NCBI GenBank assembly: GCA_900552245.1
Contig: URYY01000050.1
Span: forward strand, 1 to 13,836
Length of the DNA stretch: 13,836 nt
Direction: 5' to 3'
Origin: an uncultured Opitutales bacterium
GTDB lineage: Bacteria; Verrucomicrobiota; Verrucomicrobiia; Opitutales; Intestinicryptomonadaceae
Positions 1 to 8,500 of this stretch are shown piece after piece; position 1 is the stretch's first letter; every line of letters starts with the position of its first letter. The translations under genes were made by a program, and so were the position numbers. The notes beneath the pieces were generated by a model. It did not search any database and had not been told where the DNA came from. It was given only the letters and a program-made list of their open reading frames with translations.

Positions 1-1
1 C

Positions 2-424
2 TGGGATTTGGGCGAAGTACCCATAGGGGCAGTAATCGAATACGGCGGCGAAGTTGTGGCGCAAGCGCACAACATGGTGGAAACGCTGCAAGACCCAACG
101 GCACACGCGGAAATTTTAGCTATAACACAAGCCGCCAAGGCCATAGGCGACTGGCGCTTAAACGGCGCAAGCCTCTACGTCACAAAAGAGCCCTGCCCCA
201 TGTGTTCCGGAGCCTGCGTAATGAGCCGCGTTAGCCGTGTGATATTCGGGGTGCGCGATACAAAAATGGGCTTTTTGGGAGGCGCTGCAAATTTTTATAC
301 TATGTCAGGCCTTAACCACAGGCTTGAAGTTGCCGATTTAGTTCTTGAAAAGGAATGCATGGAACTGATAAAAACCTTCTTTGCATTGAAACGTAAATTG
401 GAACAAGAAAATGAAAAAGTTTAA
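2..424 (+). CDS. tadA: tRNA-specific adenosine deaminase TadA, 5'-truncated by window edge
   Basis: Zinc-dependent deaminase of the cytidine-deaminase fold that converts the wobble adenosine of tRNA-Arg(ACG) to inosine in the cytoplasm. The visible protein has every signature of the family: GEVPIGAV near the start, DPTAHAEI with the zinc-binding His (codon 104-106) and the catalytic proton-shuttling Glu (110-112), and PCPMCSGA with the two zinc-binding Cys (194-196 and 203-205). The frame is open to the window edge (Trp-Asp-Leu precede GEVP). Family members have roughly 20 more residues here, so the true start lies outside and the TTG at position 8 is an internal Leu. Its last 14 bases overlap the start of the superoxide dismutase gene, implying co-transcription. 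A related nucleoside deaminase is a remote alternative. Confidence 0.93.
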   Translation, partial: WDLGEVPIGAVIEYGGEVVAQAHNMVETLQDPTAHAEILAITQAAKAIGDWRLNGASLYVTKEPCPMCSGACVMSRVSRVIFGVRDTKMGFLGGAANFYTMSGLNHRLEVADLVLEKECMELIKTFFALKRKLEQENEKV

Positions 425-1166
425 GATAACAGCGATTCTACTATTTGCGCTCGCTTTGGCGACTCAAATGGTATCCGCAAACGGAAAGGCCAATATGAAA
501 TACGAATTAGTACCCTTGGATTATCCATACGATGCGCTCGAACCCTATATAGATGCCGAAACGGTGAAATTCCACCACGACAAGCATCAGGCAACCTATG
601 TGGCAAACCTAAATGCTGCTCTTGAAACCATACCCGATTTTAAGGCTCCGGAATGCCTCGGAGAGCTAATCGCAAATTTGGAAAGCGTTCCGGAATCGGC
701 GCGAAACGCCGTTCGCAACAATGGGGGCGGCGTGTGGAACCACACATTCTACTGGAAGGGCTTAAGCCCGAAAAAGACGGAAATTTGCCCTGAGCTAGCA
801 AAGGCGATAGACCGCGATTTCGGATCTTTTGAAAACTTCAAAGATAAGCTTTCAAAAGCTGCAATAGGCCAATTTGGCAGCGGCTGGGGTTGGCTTATCT
901 GCGACAAGGACGGAAAGCTAAGTGTTGTATCCACCCCCAACCAAGATTGCCCGCTGATGGGCAAGATTGCAAACACCTGCGGCAACACGCCCCTGCTTGC
1001 AATAGATATCTGGGAGCACGCATACTATTTAAAATACAAGAATATGCGCGCCGACTACGTAAAGAATATTTGGAATATAATTAATTGGGACGAAGTCTGC
1101 AAGCGCTACAAGAAGGCACTTGAAAAAAGCGGCACTTGCACCGGCGGAACCTGCGCAACAAAATAG
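411..1166 (+). CDS. sodA: Exported Mn/Fe superoxide dismutase, cysteine-rich
   Basis: Converts superoxide to oxygen and hydrogen peroxide. Residues 1-23 form a Sec signal peptide (MKKFK basic end, hydrophobic core, VSA cleavage site), so the enzyme should act outside the cytoplasm. The mature part is a complete Mn/Fe SOD: metal ligands by alignment are His55 (FHHDKH), His111 (WNHTFYW), Asp199 and His203 (DIWEHAYYLKY), with the gateway Tyr at 63. Gly107 together with Gln178 in NQD is the manganese-type pairing, although metal use cannot be settled by eye. Eight cysteines (82, 126, 164, 180, 190, 230, 243, 248) are unusual for the family; the last two lie in a CTGGTC tail beyond the normal end. 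The ATG lies inside the end of tadA (14-base overlap), preceded only by a weak GGA. A terminator follows at 1246. Confidence 0.93.
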   Translation: MKKFKITAILLFALALATQMVSANGKANMKYELVPLDYPYDALEPYIDAETVKFHHDKHQATYVANLNAALETIPDFKAPECLGELIANLESVPESARNAVRNNGGGVWNHTFYWKGLSPKKTEICPELAKAIDRDFGSFENFKDKLSKAAIGQFGSGWGWLICDKDGKLSVVSTPNQDCPLMGKIANTCGNTPLLAIDIWEHAYYLKYKNMRADYVKNIWNIINWDEVCKRYKKALEKSGTCTGGTCATK

Positions 1167-1245
1167 GACTTTTATCGAAAGATTCGGGCAAAGTGTTATA
1201 GTGTAGCTAAAAAGTAATGCTGAGTCTGAATCAGGAATTTACAAG

Positions 1246-1272
1246 GCCCGCGCGATTTATGCGGGCTTTTTT
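1246..1272 (+). terminator. Intrinsic terminator after the SOD gene
   Basis: A GCCCGC / GCGGGC stem (1246-1251 with 1261-1266) is followed directly by six T residues. It lies 80 bases after the SOD stop and 36 bases before the thioesterase start. It most simply ends the tadA-sod transcript, but it could also end a short independent transcript (see findings). Confidence 0.8.
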
Positions 1273-1308
1273 GTTGAAAACTAAAAACGCGCACATAACT
1301 TAAGCGAC

Positions 1309-2037
1309 ATGGATAAATTTTCAAATACATACTCCGTTAGGGGCTCCGAACTCGCGCCCGATTACAGGCTGCGAAACTTCTACGTATGCTCATACTTTCA
1401 GGAGTGCTTTGCGGAATTTATGACCTCAAAGGAGATGGCAGGCTACGATATGCAAAAGGTCGGGCTTACATGGCTTATGAGCGATATTTCAGCCGAAATT
1501 TGCGGAACATTGCCCTTCTGGCGCACGCCTGTTAAAGTCGAAATTTGGACGCGCGAGATAAACCCGATTTTTGTAGTTGTAAACTTTCTCTTAAAAGACG
1601 GCGAAAAAACTTTTGCAAAAGGCTCAACCCGCGCGCTTCTTGCCGACGCAAAAACCCATAAGCCCCAACGATTCGGAAAATACGCCGAAAACTTCGAGGC
1701 CTGCGAGGGCGGCGAGGAATTGGAAAATCCATTCAAAAAATTTGAAATTGAAGGCGAAAAGTTGGGAGAAACTTTGCAGGAAGTTAGAGTTGCCGATTTG
1801 GACTTTAACTTGCACTTAAATAACGTCCGCTACCTGCCGCGAATGTTTGAGTCTATGCCCTCTGAAATTACGGCTGAAAGGAAACTAAAAAGCTTTCAAA
1901 TAAAATTTGTAAAAGAAGCGCTTTTGGGAGATAAAATTTTGTCGGAAAGCTTCATTGGCGAAAACTCCTACACACATAGGCTGACACGTATTTCAGACGC
2001 AAAAGTCATAGCCTCAATGAAATCAGTTTGGTATTAG
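1309..2037 (+). CDS. Acyl-ACP thioesterase (FatA/FatB-like, double hotdog)
   Basis: Predicted to hydrolyse acyl-ACP and release free fatty acid in the cytoplasm, ending fatty acid elongation. At 242 residues it fits two tandem hotdog domains (about 5-135 and 150-242), as in bacterial members of the plant FatA/FatB family. The second domain carries the family motif around residues 165-175 (DFNLHLNNVRY), giving Asn167 and His169 as catalytic residues, with Glu203 in the position of the third conserved acid. The WTREI segment near residue 80 also fits. There is no signal peptide. The ATG at 1309 gives the normal N-terminus but has no visible Shine-Dalgarno sequence. It is transcribed alone, downstream of a terminator and convergent with an enoyl reductase. 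Chain-length preference cannot be judged. Confidence 0.85.
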   Translation: MDKFSNTYSVRGSELAPDYRLRNFYVCSYFQECFAEFMTSKEMAGYDMQKVGLTWLMSDISAEICGTLPFWRTPVKVEIWTREINPIFVVVNFLLKDGEKTFAKGSTRALLADAKTHKPQRFGKYAENFEACEGGEELENPFKKFEIEGEKLGETLQEVRVADLDFNLHLNNVRYLPRMFESMPSEITAERKLKSFQIKFVKEALLGDKILSESFIGENSYTHRLTRISDAKVIASMKSVWY

Positions 2038-2378
2038 CGCAAGCCACTTTAAACGCTCGTGCGAACTTTCCCGAATGGAGTAAGAATAGAAAACCAGCAT
2101 AGCCCTTAAACTTGACGCATTTATACTCAAAAAAGAGAATATTTAGGCGCAAAAATTTCGTAGTTTTTAGAAGGCGATTGGCAAAATTAAAAGTTAATCT
2201 TTATGCAAAGAAGAAAGCACTAACTTCTTATTTGAAGCTTAAAAAACACGTCAAGCAAAGTAGCGTACCTTTGAAATTTTAAATTAAATTTCTGCAAACA
2301 AAAAAAACGCGCCCAATGTGGACGCGCCAAAAATCTAGCTAAAGAAAAATGTGGGTTATTTTAGGGTAAAAAAGGCGC
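2038..2378. other. Gene-free convergent gap, 341 bases
   Basis: AT-rich DNA between the thioesterase and enoyl reductase stop codons. I see no reading frame of more than a few codons that looks coding and no RNA gene. The only clear element is the minus-strand terminator at 2300-2326. A weak 6-base-pair hairpin (AAGAAG with CTTCTT, about 2209-2232, followed by ATTT) could end the thioesterase transcript but is not convincing. Confidence 0.6.
2300..2326 (-). terminator. Intrinsic terminator of the enoyl reductase gene
   Basis: Read on the minus strand, CGCG and GG pair with CC and CGCG around a 5-base loop with one internal mismatch (hairpin 2308-2326), followed by eight T residues (2307-2300). 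It lies about 50 bases after the reductase stop. Confidence 0.75.
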
Positions 2379-3371
2379 TTAAGCCTTTAGCATAACCTTG
2401 CCGTTTCTGCTCGAGCACTCCGCTCTGAGCATAGCCGAGTGAATGTCTGAAAGTGAAAATACGCTATCTACGGGAGCGCGCAAAACGCCGCCTGCAATCA
2501 ATTTGAAAATTTCGTCAAAGAGTTTTGCGACCTCTTCCTTAGAATGGGTTTTCTGCCACTTATCCCACCAGAATCCGCGCAGGCGCAAGTCGTTAAAAAT
2601 TAGGAAGCGCGTCGGAAAGCGAATCGGCTCGGAAGTCATAGCCCCTACTGTCACAATCGTTCCCGAATTTGCCATAGCCTTAATCATATTTGAGACGCTC
2701 TCGCCACCTATTTGATTTAATCCCAATTTTGGAAGAGCGCCCGATGTCAAATCTTTAAGCGCCTTTGGGTTAAATTCCTTTTCGTCTATGACGAGGTCTG
2801 CACCGATTTTTTTTAGGCTTTCAGATTTTGCCGCGGCGTTTCTTAAGATATTTACAGTCTTAATTCCGCGAGAGGCGCAAAGCTGAATCATAAAGTAACC
2901 GAGAGCCGAACCCGCCCCGTTTTGTATAATCCAGTCTCCCTCCTTAAGCGTTCCAAACTCGCTTAGAATGCAAAGAGCAGTGGGCGGATTTACAAAGGAC
3001 ATTGCAAGCATGTCGGGCTCAAGACCCTTGGGAAGCTTCATGAGGCTATCGGCATTTGCAATATGGTACTGCGCCCAAACGCCAGGCTCTTCCGGAATCC
3101 TCACGATATCGCCCAAGCTTAAGCCCTCAACACCGCTGCCCAATTCTACTACCTCTCCTATGCCCTCTCTTCCGGCCACTGCAGGCAAGGTGCGCAAACG
3201 CCCGTACGAGCCGCCTATCATACCCATATCTGACGGGTTTACACTGGCCCGCACAAGCTTTATTAGAACTTCGCCCTCGCCCGGATTTTTAACTTCCACC
3301 TCAACAGGTTTTAAAACCTCAGAGGCCTTGCCGTAGGATTCGTGAATTGCTGCAATACTTTTCATGTCCAT
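2379..3371 (-). CDS. MECR/ETR1-type trans-2-enoyl thioester reductase (MDR superfamily)
   Basis: Zinc-free medium-chain dehydrogenase/reductase, 330 residues, predicted to reduce trans-2-enoyl-CoA or -ACP with NADPH, the last step of a fatty-acid elongation cycle. By eye it matches human MECR and yeast Etr1 closely: NPSDMGMI (45-52), GSYG with Tyr56 at the position of the catalytic Tyr, the cofactor loop NGAGSALG (151-158) and the diagnostic FLIFNDLRLRGFWWDKW stretch (256-272). The alcohol-dehydrogenase zinc ligands are absent. The frame stays open upstream to 3800, but that stretch is antisense to the peptidase gene and resembles no MDR N-terminus, so I place the start at 3371 (MDMKSI; Met at 3365 is equally possible). 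No Shine-Dalgarno sequence is visible. Other quinone oxidoreductase-like MDR roles are less likely. Confidence 0.85.
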   Translation of the reverse strand: MDMKSIAAIHESYGKASEVLKPVEVEVKNPGEGEVLIKLVRASVNPSDMGMIGGSYGRLRTLPAVAGREGIGEVVELGSGVEGLSLGDIVRIPEEPGVWAQYHIANADSLMKLPKGLEPDMLAMSFVNPPTALCILSEFGTLKEGDWIIQNGAGSALGYFMIQLCASRGIKTVNILRNAAAKSESLKKIGADLVIDEKEFNPKALKDLTSGALPKLGLNQIGGESVSNMIKAMANSGTIVTVGAMTSEPIRFPTRFLIFNDLRLRGFWWDKWQKTHSKEEVAKLFDEIFKLIAGGVLRAPVDSVFSLSDIHSAMLRAECSSRNGKVMLKA

Positions 3372-3423
3372 ATTATTCGACAAATTTTGAAATTTTTGCA
3401 AGCAAAGTTGCAAATTTTTAAAA

Positions 3424-3452
3424 TTGCGCAAAGAACATGAGCGCACTTTAAT
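3424..3452 (+). promoter_or_regulatory. Candidate sigma-70-type promoter for the M3 peptidase gene
   Basis: TTGCGC and TTTAAT are separated by 17 bases, with the -10 ending 28 bases before the ATG at 3481. The -35 is poor (3 of 6), the -10 good (5 of 6). It sits in the 109-base divergent gap that must also hold the reductase promoter. Confidence 0.3.
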
Positions 3453-3480
3453 TGTCCAATAAAAAAATTCCATTCTAACT

Positions 3481-5472
3481 ATGAATAAGAACCCGTATTT
3501 AACAAAGGAATTCCCACCGAGATTTAAGGATATGACTCCTGAAGCGGCGGACGAGGCAATAACCTTTGCGCTGAATTTAGCGCGCGAAAATATAGCTAAA
3601 ATAGAATCGATTGAGATAGCAGACGTAAATTTTAAAAATACGATACTTGCCCTAGACGAGGCTAGCGACCTTTTGGACGAAGTCTGGAATATAGCAAACC
3701 ACCTCGACAGCGTATCCAGCACGCCGGAACTTAGAGCTGTGCTTGCAAAGCGCGAGCCTGAAGTCTCTGACTTTGAATCCTCAATTTGCATAAACGACAA
3801 GCTCTGGCAGCGCGTGAAGGCCTGCCGCGAGAAAAATGAAGATCTGACCGAGTCGCAAAAAGTCCTGCTTAAAGATACCTACAAAAGCTTCCTTCAAAAC
3901 GGCGCAAATTTAAGCGACTCCGACAAGCAAAAGCTAAAGCAGCTCGACGCAAAGCTCGCCTCCCTAACCCGCAAATTTTCAGAAAATGCCCTAGACGCCC
4001 AAAACGCCTGGGAACTCTACATAGAGGATGAAAGCGAGCTGCGCGCCCTTCCGGAATCCGCCAAGAATATAGCTAGAAAAAACGCCCAAAAGAAGGGGCT
4101 TGATGGATTCCTGCTGACACTGGACGCCCCAATATTTTCGCCGCTTCTATCATTTTGCGAAAATGAGAATCTGCGCAAAAAGATGTGGCTTGATTACTCG
4201 AATTTGTGCGACGGCGGCAAGTTCGACAACAATGAAATTATCAGAGAAATTCTCAAGGTGCGAAACGATAAGGCCCTGCTTTTGGGCAACGCAAATTTTG
4301 CCGACTACGTCCTTGAAGACAGAATGGCAAAATCGGGCAAGAATGCGCTGAACTTTGTGGAGTCGCTGCGCGGGAAAATCGCGCCCTACTTTGAAAGCGA
4401 CGTAAGGGAAATTGAAAGTTTTGCGGAAAAATCGCCCATAGACCCTTGGAATAGCGCCTACCTATCAGAAAAGCTGCGCAAGCAAAAGTACGACTTTAAT
4501 TCGGAAGACTTCCGCCCCTACATAGTTTTGGAAGGAGCGATGCAGGGAATGTTCGAGCTTGTAAATAAGCTCTACGGACTGAGTGTAAAAAAATCGCAAG
4601 CTGAATCTTGGGACGACTCCGTGATGTTTTTTGACGTATTCGATGAAGGCGGCAAAAAGCTAGCCTCCTTTTATGCCGACCTATTCCCGCGCAAGGGCAA
4701 GCGGCAGGGCGCTTGGATGAATCTTTTAAAGGAAGATAGCGACGAAAATCCAAAGCTTGGCATAATCGCCGCAAACTTTAACGAACCCAGCGCCGACACG
4801 CCATCTCTTCTAAACCACGACGAGCTCTCAACGCTATTTCACGAGTTCGGCCACTTGGTGCATTTTATATTGATGAATTGCCCGGAAAAGGGACTGCGCT
4901 ACGTAGCGTGGGACTTTGTGGAGCTGCCATCGCAAATAATGGAAAATTGGTGCAATAAAAAAGAGGTGCTGGACACTTTCTGCGCCCACTATAAAAGCGG
5001 AGAGAAACTCCCCGATAACCTATTTAAAAAATTTGAGAGGGCGCAAAAATTTAGAGCCGCCACAGCCTGTATGCGCCAACTTTCATTTGCAAAAATCGAC
5101 CTTGAAATGCACGCAAACACGCCAAAATTTTTGGGCGCAAATATAGAGGAATTGGCACAGGAAACACTAAAAGATTACAAGCAAAAATTTAGCCAAACAC
5201 CCCACACCATACTTCCCCACTTTACGCACATTTTTGGCGATCCCGTAGGCTACGCCGCCGGCTACTACTCCTACAAGTGGGCGGAGGCGCTCGATGCCGA
5301 CGCTTTCTCGCGCTTTGAAAAAGAGGGGCTTTTCAATAGAAAGACGGGTATGGACTTTGCCGACAAAATTCTAAGAGTTGGAGCCTCCGTAGATCCAGAA
5401 AAGGCCTTCGAAAACTTTATGGGCAGAGCGCCGGACTTCGACGCACTCGTAAGGCTTCGCATAATCGCTTAG
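3481..5472 (+). CDS. M3-family zinc oligopeptidase (oligopeptidase A / Dcp type)
   Basis: Cytoplasmic metallopeptidase that degrades short peptides, including cleaved signal peptides. At 663 residues it is full length for the M3A group (E. coli PrlC and Dcp are about 680). The zinc site is His454-Glu455-Phe-Gly-His458 with Glu481 in DFVELPSQ as third ligand; the loop between is two residues shorter than in thimet oligopeptidase. The substrate-binding stretch HIFGDPVGYAAGYYSYKW lies near the C-terminus, as expected. The N-terminal half is the helical part of the clam-shell. There is no signal peptide. The ATG at 3481 has no Shine-Dalgarno sequence but gives the standard N-terminus. Whether it is an endo-oligopeptidase (PrlC) or a dipeptidyl carboxypeptidase (Dcp) cannot be told by eye. 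It is transcribed alone and ends in a bidirectional terminator. Confidence 0.93.
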   Translation: MNKNPYLTKEFPPRFKDMTPEAADEAITFALNLARENIAKIESIEIADVNFKNTILALDEASDLLDEVWNIANHLDSVSSTPELRAVLAKREPEVSDFESSICINDKLWQRVKACREKNEDLTESQKVLLKDTYKSFLQNGANLSDSDKQKLKQLDAKLASLTRKFSENALDAQNAWELYIEDESELRALPESAKNIARKNAQKKGLDGFLLTLDAPIFSPLLSFCENENLRKKMWLDYSNLCDGGKFDNNEIIREILKVRNDKALLLGNANFADYVLEDRMAKSGKNALNFVESLRGKIAPYFESDVREIESFAEKSPIDPWNSAYLSEKLRKQKYDFNSEDFRPYIVLEGAMQGMFELVNKLYGLSVKKSQAESWDDSVMFFDVFDEGGKKLASFYADLFPRKGKRQGAWMNLLKEDSDENPKLGIIAANFNEPSADTPSLLNHDELSTLFHEFGHLVHFILMNCPEKGLRYVAWDFVELPSQIMENWCNKKEVLDTFCAHYKSGEKLPDNLFKKFERAQKFRAATACMRQLSFAKIDLEMHANTPKFLGANIEELAQETLKDYKQKFSQTPHTILPHFTHIFGDPVGYAAGYYSYKWAEALDADAFSRFEKEGLFNRKTGMDFADKILRVGASVDPEKAFENFMGRAPDFDALVRLRIIA

Positions 5473-5486
5473 CATTTTGATAAAAC

Positions 5487-5520
5487 AAAAAGCGCAAGTC
5501 TAAGTTAACTTGCGCTTTTT
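5487..5520. terminator. Bidirectional terminator between M3 peptidase and GH2 genes
   Basis: A perfect 13-base-pair inverted repeat: five A plus GCGCAAGT (5487-5499) pairs with ACTTGCGC plus five T (5508-5520) around an 8-base loop. It has a T tract on both strands, so it can serve both convergent genes, which end at 5472 and 5539. Confidence 0.88.
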
Positions 5521-5538
5521 TATGTGTGCCAAAGGCTT

Positions 5539-8500
5539 TTAGATTCCGTATATTTTTACCTTCTTTAAGTGCAAAAATTCGCGGCGCGGAATTTCTAATT
5601 TTATGAACTTCGCCCGCTTGGGATTCTTTAATATAACCGTCCAGCGCGATTTTGCCACATCTGAAGACCACACTCTCTCCCAGTTTTTAGAATCCGTTGA
5701 AAGCGACATAACTAAGGGTCGCGTTCTGTCGCCCTGCATATCCGAGCGATTTAAAATTTCAGCCCCAGTAACATCGCAAGCCTTGTCGAGCTCAATAATT
5801 ATAAAGGGATTTTCCTGCAATTTTGTGTGAAAGGCAAATGTCCCCTCTCCCGTCGTTAAGAGAGTATTGTTGCGCGGGGAATATTGCTCGTCTTTGGAGC
5901 TCAAAGTAAGCTTTGCATTTTCAGATACGCACTTGCCCTCGGGCTTTACTCTCACAGACTCGTCTACGCGGTTTTTCTCTTCTTTTGTGGGAGTAAATTT
6001 AAACTTCTCCGGCACTTTTTTATTTAGCCAAGGCGCAAAGTTTACGCCCTTTTTAATCGGGAACATAAGGAAGTTCCAAGAGACTTTTCCCTCAAAATAG
6101 TGCCTGAATTGGACTCGCGTTTCCGGACCGCAAGAGTTGTTGCCAACACCCCTAACGCCCCATGCAACGCGCAACTCGTGCTCGTTTGGCGTAGGCAATT
6201 TATAGGGGTGCTTGGCCTCGCTTATCTGCTTTTGCGTGTAAGGCAAAAGCGCCATCGGAAGCGGCTTATCCTCGGCCTTTATCAAAAGACCTGCACCGCT
6301 TTTGCCGCGCACCGCAAGCCAGCGGACGTCTTCGCGATTGCCGGTATCCTGCGGCAATGTGTAATTTTCAAACCACTCGGAAATATCCGACTTATAGCGC
6401 CCTACGTTTGCCGCATACATTCTGTCGCAATAATTTGCAAAGGGCCCCTTGCCAAAATATTCCACACTCTTTAGTTCCGGAGAAAGGCCCATGCGCACTC
6501 CAACGCGCGGTATGTTTAAGTCGCGCGGCATCTCGTTTATCTTTTGTACGGAGCACGAAACTTCGGCAAAACCGGAGCCAAATATCGTATAGACCACCTC
6601 AAAGCCAAAACCGTCGCCCTGACTGTTTAAGAAGTCCTTCTTGCATACAACTCTCACCGCATTGCTTGCCAATTTTTCAAGTTTTACTGAGGTATTTTTG
6701 ACTGTGAGATTGTCGAGGCCGTACTCCCTGCGGGTGTGGTCGCAAGCCCTTCCGCGCTCATTGTCTATAAGAGCACTTGAAATGTCAAAGTCAAGCGGCG
6801 TTGTGATGAGAGCTGTACCCGACACTGAAAGCTTGCTCAAGGCGGCGTCATTTTTATCAAACACATACTCCGCCCCGCCTGCAGAAACTTTTACAAGTCC
6901 GTCCCTATCGCTGTAAGATACGGAGGAGTGACCTACATTCTCATCGGGCTTGGGCTCGGTTTGCTTTATTTTAAACTGCGCGCTTGCAGCTACGTCGCCA
7001 ACATTTGCAAATGGGGTCTCGCTGTTTCTCTTAAAGGAAAGCGTGTAGAAATACTCTCCTGCTTTTGAAGCGTCAAATTTGGGCAGCTCAATTTCAAGCT
7101 GCTTTGATTCGCCCGCCGGAAAATCTATCGCGGGCAACTTGCTTTCTGCAATTTTTACACCGTTAAAACTTACCTCAACGTAGGGAGTAAACTCATTTAA
7201 ATTTGTATCAATAAATTCATTTGAAATTTTGAGAACATTAGGCTCAGCACCTTCGACAGGCTCCATCTGTATGTCCTGATAAACTCTCTGAACTTCGTAG
7301 TATTTTGCAGCGTGGGTTCTGTCAGCCATTATTACGCCGTTTTGGCAGAAATTGCCGGCGGATGGCTGCGTATTCCAGTCTCGACAGTCGGAGAGATACA
7401 ATTTTGAGGGCTCGTCGTCGCGCTTTAGATACAAAGCCTGATCGACCCAATCCCAAATAAAGCCGCCATTTAGCGAGGGATACTTGCGCATCATATCCCA
7501 CTTGCCCTTAAAGTTACCTATGGCATTTCCCATGGCGTGGGCGTATTCGCAAAAGAAGAAAGGTTTTGTCTCATTCTTTAAGGATAAATACCAACGCATT
7601 CTGTCAACTCCGCCGTACATGGGCGACACAAAATCGGAAAAGCCAACAACTTTACCATCGATTACATTACCTACTTCGGCCTCTGAATGCACGAATCTGT
7701 CGGGCGAATATTTGCGCGATAACTCAGCCATAAGCCCATGCCCCTTAACTACCCTGCCGGCCGATTCGTTGCCGAGCGAGAAAATAACGACGCAGGGCAC
7801 GTTTCTATCGCGCAAAACCATATTTTTCATTCTATCTAAGCTAGCCGGAATAAAGTTGTCAAAGTCCAAGGGGCCGCAATTTCTATATGCATGCTGCTCC
7901 TGATTGCACTCGTCCAAAACAAGTATGCCAAAGCGCGAACAGAGCATGTAAAATTTATCGTCTTTAGGATAGTGGCTCGTGCGCACAAAGTTTACGTTTG
8001 CCTGCTTCATAAGGCGCATATCTTTTATCATCCAATCGCAAGAATAGGCCTTGCCCTTGTCTGGAGACCAATCGTGGTGGTTTACGCCCTTTATTAAAAG
8101 GGGCTTATTGTTTAAAAATATTTCCTTGCCCCTAATCTCAAATTTTCTGAAGGCAAAGTCGGCTCTTATTGTCTCCAAGACGTTTCCGTTTGAATCTGAA
8201 AGCTTTACTAAAAGCGCATACAAATTCGGCTTATCCGGGCTCCACAACTTAAAACTATCCACGCTCTTTTTGCCGCTTATTGAAATTTCGCCCGAGGTTT
8301 TAATCTCTTGTATTTTCTTGCTAAAAATTGAATCTCCAGATACAAACTTGCCGTCCGCTCCCAAAATGTATGCATCTACAAAATAGTCCTTCGCATCTGC
8401 CTTTGATAGATTTCTAACATCGACATCGAGCTTTACGTTGGCGCTCTTTAAATCCTCCGAAATATCAGCCATTATATGGTAGTCGCGAATATAGACATTG

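Noticed and set aside
8..10. TTG as the tadA start
   Set aside because: The frame is open to the window edge, and TadA proteins have about 20 residues before GEVPIGAV.
3372..3800. N-terminal extension of the minus-strand enoyl reductase frame
   Set aside because: Antisense to the conserved start of the M3 peptidase gene, no similarity to MDR N-termini, and homology begins at 3371/3365.
5417..5671. Minus-strand frame across the M3/GH2 junction
   Set aside because: It spans the bidirectional terminator and overlaps both conserved genes in the wrong frame.
6100..6701. Plus-strand open frames opposite the GH2 gene
   Set aside because: They are antisense to a conserved enzyme, overlap each other in different frames, and show no recognisable protein features.
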